The notes under the pieces: model-generated
Told to the model about the DNA's origin: nothing
Database searches by the model: none
Seen by the model: the letters and a program-made list of their open reading frames with translations, nothing else
In this document: positions 36,079 to 43,500 of the stretch, in pieces
Position numbering within the stretch: the stretch's first letter is position 1
Layout: the number at the start of each line of letters is the position of its first letter
Translations under genes and position numbers: made by a program
Source of the DNA: Microbacterium sp. EYE_78
Lineage (GTDB): Bacteria > Actinomycetota > Actinomycetes > Actinomycetales > Microbacteriaceae
NCBI RefSeq assembly: GCF_023149035.1
Contig: NZ_JAHXMY010000001.1
Coordinates: forward strand, 1,426,001 to 1,490,000
Direction of reading: 5' to 3'
Length of the DNA stretch: 64,000 nucleotides

Positions 36079-36084
36079 CCCGCC

Positions 36085-36090
36085 ACGATA
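36085..36090 (-). promoter_or_regulatory. -10 element TATCGT of the GCS2-type gene
   Basis: TATCGT is followed by 6 nt and GTG 36078. It shares a 109-bp divergent interval with the SOS-like promoter of the HNH gene. Confidence 0.5.
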
Positions 36091-36118
36091 GGTCGGGGTG
36101 GAGTCGGGCTCGGGGTGG

Positions 36119-36159
36119 TTGACAAGCACTTGTCCACAGGGGTGCGAATCTTTGTTCGA
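36119..36159 (+). promoter_or_regulatory. SOS-like promoter of the DUF222-HNH gene
   Basis: GCGAATCTTTGTTCGA (36144-36159) matches the actinobacterial LexA box TCGAAC-N4-GTTCGA at 10 of 12 fixed positions, right half perfect. A consensus -35 TTGACA (36119-36124) lies upstream, so LexA would cover the -10/start region. Between them are the palindrome GACAAGCACTTGTC (36121-36134) and TTGTCCACA (36130-36138), identical to the high-GC DnaA box. Confidence 0.65.
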
Positions 36160-36187
36160 ATGTCGGAGGAGGGTGGGATGCTGGAGC

Positions 36188-37663
36188 ATGACCTTTTCGA
36201 GCGACCTTCGAGACCGGATGGCGGCGTTGGGCGCCGTCGCCGAGCTCGATGTCGCTCGGGCTGAGCTGCCGGGGTCGCTGCTGTCGTTGTCGGATGCCGC
36301 GGTGCGCGATCTGATCGCCGACGTCGGCGCGCTGGCCCGCGACGTCGGGCTGCTGCAGACCGCGCTCGCCGGGGTGGCCGCGCGCCGCTCGGGTCGCGAG
36401 CGCGGGGCCGAGGGGCTCTCGGCGGCGACCGGGCACCGCACGCCGGTCGAGCTGATTCAGGCGACGACGGGTGTCTCGCGGGCTGAGGCGACGCGCGCCG
36501 TGCGGGTGGGGGAGTCGCTGCTCGACGGCGTCGAGCGGGGGCCGGTGGTCGCGGTGTGGCATGCGGCGGTGGACGCCGCGCTGCTCGCGGGGCGGGTGAC
36601 GTCGGCGCAGGCCCACGCCATTATGGGCGGGTTGGGTGAGCCGCCTGCGGCAGCGGTGGCGGACGCGTGGGGTGCGGCGGCCGAGCGGCTTGTGCGCGAG
36701 GCATCCGACTGGTCCGTGGAGCAGCTCACCGCGCAGGCGCGGACTCTGCGCGACATGCTGGATCCCGCCGGAGCAGAGGACCGGTTCGCGCGCAGGTTCG
36801 AGCGGAGGTCGTTCCGGCTGTGGGCGGATGCCGACGGGCAGCAGCGGGGGTCGATCACCTTCGACGACGAGATGGCGCCGTGGATGCGGGCGGTGCTCGA
36901 CGCGGCCCTGCGGCCGCGCCGGGGCGGACCCCGGTTCATGACGGACGCCGAGCGGGCGGACGCTGCGGCGCTGGTGGACGATCAGCGGACGAACGAACAG
37001 TTGTCGTACGACCTGCTCGTGGATCTGGTGCGGGCCGGCGCGCTCGCCGACGCGAAAGATGTCTTCGGAGCGCGCGAACCGGGTGTTCGGGTCGTGGTGA
37101 CCGCGGGTGGCGGGCGCGACCTGCTCGGCCGGCTCGGTGCGACCGGTGCCGTGGAGGACGGCGGCACGGCAGTGCCGGGGTCGGTCATCGATCGCGCGCA
37201 GTGCGTGGCCGGTCGGGTCGAGGTCACCGTCGACGGATGCGGCAACCCGCTCGCGGTGGGCCGTGACGAACGCCTGTTCTCGCGTCGGCAGCGGCTCGCG
37301 CTCGCCGTGCGGGACGGCGGATGCCTCTGGCCCGGGTGCGAGCGGCCGCCGTCGCACTGCGAGGCGCACCACACCGTGCCGTGGGCGGAGGGCGGCGAGA
37401 CCGACTGCGACGTCGGGGTGCTGCTGTGCCGGTTCCATCACCTGACCCTGCATAACGGCGGATGGTCGATCCGCGGGACGGCGACGTCCGGGTTCTTCTT
37501 GCACGCACCGCCCGGGGGTGACGGTGGGCGTGGTGACGGGGCGGCGGGCGGGGCGGCGACGGGCGGCGCGCCGCCGGTGCCGTTGCGGTCGAAGTCGCCG
37601 CTCCGGTGGTTGTGGGATCCGCCGCCCGATCGGGTGGGCTGGCGGGTGGCGCCTGCGGCGTGA
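36188..37663 (+). CDS. DUF222-HNH endonuclease (13E12-repeat type)
   Basis: A 491-residue protein. The long N-terminal DUF222 domain (about 1-330) is helical and Ala/Arg-rich. The C-terminal HNH site has CLWPGCERPP, HCEAHHTVPWAEGGETD and LLCRFHHLTLHNGGW, giving zinc cysteines and catalytic histidines. Asp takes the place of the usual Asn in the middle of the motif. Such proteins occur in many copies in actinobacterial genomes; mycobacterial ones are linked to LexA control. The tail past 470 is Gly/Ala/Arg-rich low-complexity. ATG 36188 is chosen for the GGAG sequences upstream and fit to the family; the ribosome site spacing is not ideal. Confidence 0.87.
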   Translation: MTFSSDLRDRMAALGAVAELDVARAELPGSLLSLSDAAVRDLIADVGALARDVGLLQTALAGVAARRSGRERGAEGLSAATGHRTPVELIQATTGVSRAEATRAVRVGESLLDGVERGPVVAVWHAAVDAALLAGRVTSAQAHAIMGGLGEPPAAAVADAWGAAAERLVREASDWSVEQLTAQARTLRDMLDPAGAEDRFARRFERRSFRLWADADGQQRGSITFDDEMAPWMRAVLDAALRPRRGGPRFMTDAERADAAALVDDQRTNEQLSYDLLVDLVRAGALADAKDVFGAREPGVRVVVTAGGGRDLLGRLGATGAVEDGGTAVPGSVIDRAQCVAGRVEVTVDGCGNPLAVGRDERLFSRRQRLALAVRDGGCLWPGCERPPSHCEAHHTVPWAEGGETDCDVGVLLCRFHHLTLHNGGWSIRGTATSGFFLHAPPGGDGGRGDGAAGGAATGGAPPVPLRSKSPLRWLWDPPPDRVGWRVAPAA

Positions 37664-37936
37664 GGGCGCGGGGCAGGGGGCGGGTACGCCGGGGGCGGGT
37701 GCGCGCGGGCGCCGCGTGGGCGGGTGTGTGCGGGGGCCGCGGCGTGAGGGTGGGTTGAGTCGGGCATGAACGCTGGCGTTGGTGTGCCCGGCTGGGAGGG
37801 TTCGGGAGAGCGCGAGCTTACGGCGTAACCCATCCGGGGCGAAAGCGCCAGAGGCTCCCTGAAACGGGCTCGCGTTCGTAGCGTGGAGGCATCCGGAACG
37901 CGCCGCTTCCGGAGAGATCGACGGAAGGACCAGACC
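37664..37936 (+). other. 273-bp intergenic region upstream of the CsbD-like gene
   Basis: The first 100 bp are G-rich low-complexity sequence continuing the tail of the HNH gene. A -10-like TAGCGT (37879-37884) is about 52 nt before the next ATG. No gene is seen. Confidence 0.4.
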
Positions 37937-38107
37937 ATGGGACTCGACGACAAGATCAAGAACGCCGCTCAGGACCTGCTCGGCAAGGGCAAGGAGCACA
38001 CCGGCAAGGCGACCGGTGACGAGCGCCTCGAAGCCGAGGGCCACAAGGACCAGAGCGCAGCGAACCTCAAGCAGGCCGGCGAGAACGTGAAGGACGCCTT
38101 CAAGTAA
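37937..38107 (+). CDS. CsbD-like small stress protein
   Basis: A 56-residue hydrophilic protein: GLDDKIKNAAQDLLGKGKEHTGKATGDERLEAEG and a Lys/Gln/Ala tail. It matches the CsbD family, whose members rise under general stress control in many bacteria but whose action is unknown. AAGGACC lies about 6 nt before the ATG. A strong terminator follows at 38123, so it is a single-gene unit. Confidence 0.9.
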   Translation: MGLDDKIKNAAQDLLGKGKEHTGKATGDERLEAEGHKDQSAANLKQAGENVKDAFK

Positions 38108-38122
38108 GCCGACCCACCACCA

Positions 38123-38152
38123 CGCCCCGGGCCCCGCAACGGGCCCGGGGCG
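38123..38152. terminator. Intrinsic terminator after the CsbD-like gene
   Basis: CGCCCCGGGCCC and GGGCCCGGGGCG pair over 12 bp around CGCAAC, 15 nt after the stop. No T-run follows. Confidence 0.75.
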
Positions 38153-38202
38153 TGTCGCGTGTGCGGGCGCGTCACGCCCGCGAACGGCCGCGGACTCCCC
38201 GC

Positions 38203-38230
38203 TAGACTCGGCTCGGGCTGCAGCAGCCCG
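38203..38230 (+). promoter_or_regulatory. -10 element and start-proximal hairpin of the kinase-like gene
   Basis: TAGACT (38203-38208) would start transcription near 38215. At that point begins CGGGCTGCAGCAGCCCG (38214-38230), a perfect inverted repeat with 8-bp arms around one A. It could be an operator at the start site or a hairpin at the mRNA 5' end. Confidence 0.55.
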
Positions 38231-38247
38231 TTCTGGGGAGAAAAGGT

Positions 38248-40083
38248 ATGTCCCGGCGAGGTTCAGCACTCGTCGCAGGTCGACGAACACGGCTCGGCGT
38301 CCACGTCTGGTGGGACGCCGTGACCAGTGGTGCCTTCTTCACGCGCGCCTCACTGTGGATCAGCCTGCTCATCGCTGTCACCGTCATGGCGCCGTTCCAG
38401 CACTTCGCGGACGCGGGCGACCACGTCTGGGTCCTCACCGTCGGGTTGCTCGGCTGGGCGGTGCTCGCGTCGGCACTCGTGCCGGTCGCGATCGCGGAAC
38501 GCCGGATGCGGAACCGCACCGCCCGTGGCGCGCTCGTCATCGGGGCGGTGGCGATCGCAGCGATCGCCCGTCCCTTCGTCAACGAAGGCTTCTTCGTCGC
38601 GCTCTTCGGTGTCGCCCCGGACTTCGTCGGTCTGCCCGCACGCATCAGCTCGAACCTGGTCGTCTGGATCGCGGGCCTGTCGATCATCGCCATCACGGTT
38701 CGATCGATCGCGCTCACGCGCGGCACTCGCGGACGCCTCGCCGACGCGATCGCCACGCTCACCGCCGGCCAGCAGCGCCTCGCCCGCTACGAGGGCGAGA
38801 ACCGCGACACCCTCGCGTGCCTCATCGCCGACCTGCGCGAGCAGCGTGAGGCGATGCTCGCAGGCACGATCGACTTCGCCGCGGTCCGCGACTACTCCGA
38901 GACGGTCCGCTCGGCCAGCCACCGCCTCGAGGAGCGCTCCAAGTTCGACCTGCGCGTCGCCGCGGTGCAGACCGAGTCGGGGCCGGATACCGCCGCCCGC
39001 CGCTCGGTGCTCGCAATGCTGCGCCCGCCGCCGTATCTGCTCGTGGGGCTCGTGTTCATGGCCGGCGCGGTTCCCTACGCGCACGGCGTCGGCGGGCTGA
39101 CCACCGCGCTCTGGGCCGTCGCCGTCGGCGTGCCGATCACCCTCGCCGCCGATCTCGCGACGCGGCTGCTCGCGCGCGGGCGCAGCGCCGCAAGGCGCGG
39201 CGCGGTCATCGTCGCGGCGTGGGTGGCGGCAGGCATCCTCATGACCGTCCTCGCCGACGCCCTCGTCGCGTCGGACGACCCATCGCGGTTCGTGCCGCTC
39301 GTGTCGGTGCCGATCGTGGCGATCGCGCTCGCCGCCTGCACCGACGCGATCGCCCGGGCGGCCGTCAGCGCGCAGCGGCTCGAGGCGGTGCTCGCCCTCG
39401 TCGCCCGGACGCTGACCGCGAAGACCGCACGCGCGCGGCGCCCGTTGCGCAATGCCGCGCACGTGCTGCACGGACGCGTGCAGGGACGCTGCGTCCTGCT
39501 CGCCGCCGCGGCCGACGAATGGGAGCTGACGGAGAAGGACGTCGAAACGTTCCGTCGAGACACCGACGCGGCGTTCGACGGCATCATCGCCTTCATCGCC
39601 GAGACGGATGCCGCGAGCCTCGAGCACCTGGTGCAGTCCGCGCACGAGGACCTCTCCGAGCTCGTCGCGACGTGGAGTGCCGTGCTCGAGGTCTCGAGCG
39701 AGATAAGCCCCGCCGCGGCCGACGCCCTCGTCGACCCCGAACTCTCGCGCAACGTCGCGACCGTCGTGAACGAGGGCTTCGTCAACGCGGTGAAGCACTC
39801 CGAGGCCAAGGCCGTCTGGCTGTCGATCGGCGTCGAGGCCGACGCGCTGCTCGTGCGGACGTGGTCGACCGGCACGCTCGACCGAGCGCCGGTCCTCGGC
39901 ACCGAGACCCGCGGCATCAGCGTGCTCGGCATCGGCGCCCGCATCTTCCAGCGGGCCGAGTCCGTCGTGCTCGAGGTTCCCGTTCCGCTCCGGGAGACAC
40001 AGCCCGACGTCGCGCCCATCGCACGGCTGCCGCGCCGCGCGTGGTGGGGACGCCGGGCGCCCGGGCACTCGCAGGCCGGCTGA
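38248..40083 (+). CDS. Membrane protein with histidine-kinase-like core (paralogue of 11020-12699)
   Basis: A 611-residue protein with helix groups at about 35-155 and 262-372, and the linking helical region with MLAGTIDFAAVRDYSETVRSASHRLE. The C-terminal part has VLHGRVQGRCVLLAA (His408) and NEGFVNAVKHSEAK (Asn near 508). The ATP-lid G1 motif is replaced by RTWSTGTLDRAP. Order and motifs match the protein at 11020-12699, so they form one family. GGGGAGAAAAGGT before the ATG is a strong ribosome site. No response regulator is adjacent. Ends with a basic tail RRAWWGRRAPGHSQ. Confidence 0.7.
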   Translation: MSRRGSALVAGRRTRLGVHVWWDAVTSGAFFTRASLWISLLIAVTVMAPFQHFADAGDHVWVLTVGLLGWAVLASALVPVAIAERRMRNRTARGALVIGAVAIAAIARPFVNEGFFVALFGVAPDFVGLPARISSNLVVWIAGLSIIAITVRSIALTRGTRGRLADAIATLTAGQQRLARYEGENRDTLACLIADLREQREAMLAGTIDFAAVRDYSETVRSASHRLEERSKFDLRVAAVQTESGPDTAARRSVLAMLRPPPYLLVGLVFMAGAVPYAHGVGGLTTALWAVAVGVPITLAADLATRLLARGRSAARRGAVIVAAWVAAGILMTVLADALVASDDPSRFVPLVSVPIVAIALAACTDAIARAAVSAQRLEAVLALVARTLTAKTARARRPLRNAAHVLHGRVQGRCVLLAAAADEWELTEKDVETFRRDTDAAFDGIIAFIAETDAASLEHLVQSAHEDLSELVATWSAVLEVSSEISPAAADALVDPELSRNVATVVNEGFVNAVKHSEAKAVWLSIGVEADALLVRTWSTGTLDRAPVLGTETRGISVLGIGARIFQRAESVVLEVPVPLRETQPDVAPIARLPRRAWWGRRAPGHSQAG

Positions 40084-40104
40084 GGACGCGCGGCGCTCAG
40101 CGGG

Positions 40105-40248
40105 TCAGAACTCGAGCATCGCCGCGACGACCAGCCCTGCCGCCACGACGGCGACGGCGATGAGGATGACGTATGCCCACCAGCGCACGCCCGGCGGCTT
40201 GGGTGCCGAGCGCTTGCGTGAGCGGCGGTGAGACGCGCGTGCGAACAT
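40105..40248 (-). CDS. 47-residue single-pass membrane protein
   Basis: A small protein with a basic N-terminus FARASHRRSRKRSAPKPPG followed by one helix WWAYVILIAVAVVAAGLVVAAML. GGAGG about 6 nt before ATG 40248 is a near-ideal ribosome site, which makes the short gene credible and sets its start. The function is unknown; the positive-inside tail predicts a cytosolic N-terminus. Confidence 0.65.
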   Translation of the reverse strand: MFARASHRRSRKRSAPKPPGVRWWAYVILIAVAVVAAGLVVAAMLEF

Positions 40249-40500
40249 CGATTCCTCCAGCAACAGCGACGCATCCGCGCCGAGGCCCCTCCCAGCCGGC
40301 GCCGTTGCCGAGAACCTGCCGCTCACGCTAGCGGAGGCGTGCAGGCGGATGGGGTCGCGCGTCGCAGGGGTGTGTTAATTCTTCGCGACGGGCCGAGTTG
40401 GTGGGTGCATGCCGCTTCTGCCATGCTGAGCCCGAGGGGCCCTGGGGTGGGCTCACGGGGGATCTATCGGCGCGGGGGCGCCTGCAGGGGGTTACGCGTG

Positions 40501-43500
40501 ATGCGTGCAAAGAAGGGCGCCGTCGTGCGCGCCGTCGCCGTCGTGGTGGCGTGGATCGTGGCTCTGGCCGGGCTCGTCATGGTGCCGCAGGCGGCATCAG
40601 CCGCGGAGGGCGCGGCCTCGATCTCGGGAACCGTTGTCGGGCCGGACGGCGAAGCGGTCGACGCGTCGGTCGAGCTGTACCAGGTGGAACGACAGGACGG
40701 CTGGACCGAATTCAGAATGGTGAATGAGCGGCCGACGGATTCGGCTGGTGCCTTCTCGTTCCCGCAGCTGGAGGCGGGCGAGTACACGCTGAGGACGACG
40801 CCCTCAGACCGCGCCTTGGCGTTCCAGTGGTGGGGAGGCAGCGCCACAGAGCAGGGCGCCGAGGCGTTCATGCTCGCGGCCGGGGCATCCAGGGCCGGGC
40901 TGAGCGTCCGGCTCGCGCACGCTGCGCAGCTGCAGGGCGTCGTCACCGATGACCGCGGGGCGCGCGTCGAGGGTGCCTCGGTCTGGGTCGTCGTGCCGCT
41001 CGACGACGGTGGGCACGAATTCGTGCGGTGGGGATCGACCGATGAGTCGGGCGCCTACGACATCACCGGATTGCCGGCGGGACGGTACGCCGTCCAGGCG
41101 AGCGGTCCCTGGGACGGCGACCTGGTAACGCAATGGTGGAGCGGGAAGACTCGATTCGAGGTCTCCGATCGGATCACCCTGACGGCGAAGGGCACCGGCG
41201 TCGCTGATTTCTCGCTCGACCGCGGAGCGACGATCTCGGGCACCGTGACGCACGATGGTCGGCCAGTCGAAGGCGTCCACGTCCGCGTGAGCGAATGGGA
41301 CGACGAGGAGTGGAGCGGCGTCGGATCGGAGACGACGGGCAAGGACGGCGAGTACTCGGTGTCGCTCCTTCCGCCCGGCCGGTACAAGGTCAGCTTCTCA
41401 GCCGGCGACTACTTCGACGCCTGGTGGGGCGGAGACTCGCAGCAGAGCGCAGCGATCATCGACGTCGCCGCCGGCGAAGTGGTCACGGGGGTGGACGCGC
41501 CGCTCGTCCGATCCGCGTCGCTCAGCGGCATCGTCCGCGACGAGGCCGGACAGCCCGTCGAAGATGCGACCGTGACCACATGGTTCAACGTGGGTCCCTC
41601 GCAGCACGGGCACGGCGTCACCACCGACGATGCTGGTCGCTGGCGCATCTCGGGCCTCGAGGGCGGCGAGTATCGCGTCCAGGTGGAGGCGCCCTCAGGC
41701 GCCAACCTCATCGAGCGGTGGTGGGACAACGCGTCGACCGAAGCCGAGGCAACGCCGATTCAGCTGAAGGCGAGCACTGACGTCGACGGCATCGACGTCG
41801 CGCTCGCCGCGGGCAACATCGTGTCGGGCCGTGTGACGAGCACCGACGGAGCGCCCATCGCCGGCGTCCGCATCAGCCTGCAGTCCACGTCGAACAGCGG
41901 CGCGTCCTGGCCGCGCTCGACGCGCACGGACGAAGACGGGCGTTACACCCTGCGCGGCATCGCCGATGGCGCGTACACAGTCCATGCGTACACCGACTCC
42001 GTCGTCAACTTCATCGATGCGCCGTGGACCGGCGATCAGCCCGGAGGCGAGCCCAAGGTCATCGACCTCTCCGATCGAGCTGAGCGATCCGGCATCGACC
42101 TGCGACTGGCGCCGGGTGCGCGGCTGAGTGGACGCGTGACGGACAGGGCCGGAAAAGGTGTTGCCGACGTCTCCGTCGATGTCTGGGGTGAGCGGGACTT
42201 CGCGTACGGATGGGCATCCACGGACGAAGACGGGGTGTGGCAGATCTTGGGTCTCCCCGCGGACGGCTACACCGTGGCTTTCCGTGGCCAGCACCAGGGG
42301 TTCATCCCCGAGTGGTGGAAGGGCGCGTTGTCGCGCGACACCGCGACAACGGTCGATGTGCCCGCGGGCGGGCATGTGGACGACATCGACGCGACGCTGC
42401 GACAGGGCGCGACGATCTCGGGAACCGTGAGTGTCCCGGCCGGCGGCGGCGGCGCCGACGTCGATGTCGAGGTCTGGGCCCGGGACGACGAGGGCTGGTC
42501 GGTGTTGGCCAGCGCGTCCGCCGACAGGGATGGCTCCTACGCCGTGAAGGGTCTGCCCAACGGCTCGTACCTCGTTCGCTTCTCCACCTTCGGCGGAAAT
42601 GCCGCGGACGAGTGGTGGCGGGATGCCGCATCCCGGCGCGCGGCGACCGCGGTGACCATCGTGGACGGACGAAGCGTCACGGGCGTCGACGCGCAGCTCG
42701 AGGCCGGCGCGACGATCAAGGGCACCGTCACACACCCGTCGGGCGCGATGGACTGGCTGTCCGTCAGCGCGTACCGCCTCGAGGGCGGGGAGTGGGAGCC
42801 CGCCGGGTGGTCAGACGTTGCCGACAACGGCGAGTATTCGGTCCGGGGCCTTCGGGCCGGCACGTACACGCTGTCCTTCGCAGGTGAGGCCGGGCAGTCC
42901 TCGCTATGGGAGTGGTGGAAGAACAAGCCGGACCAGACGACGGCGACGAAGTTCGACGTGGCTGCAGGTGGCACCTTGACGGGCTTCGACGCCGCCCTCG
43001 GCGACGTGGAGGTCGAACAGCCGGTGCTCTCCGGTTCGGGTCAGGTCGGAAGCGTGCTCGCGGTCGATCCTGGTGGCTGGTGGACCGGAGTCACTCTCGA
43101 CATCCAGTGGTTCGCCGACGAATCACCCCTGCCCGGCGAGACGGGCTTGGAGCTCGCGCTGCGTCCGCAGCACGCGGGCTCGCAGATCAGCGCGCGCGTC
43201 ATCGGGACCGACGCGGTCTCGGGCTCGAGCACGCGCTGGAGCAACGTCGTGACCGTGACCCCCGGCGTGCTCGATGCCGCGACGCCGACCATCTCGGGCG
43301 AGGCGAAGGTCGGCAGCACGCTGTCGGCAGCGACCGGCACGTGGACGACCGGGTCGACGCTCTCCTACCAGTGGTCGGTCGGTGGTGAGATCATGGCCGG
43401 TGCGACGTCCTCGACGTTCGTGGTCCCGGCATCCGCGGTGGGCAAGACCATCACCGTCACGGTGACGGGGTCGCTCGGCGGCTACCAGACGGACTCGCGC

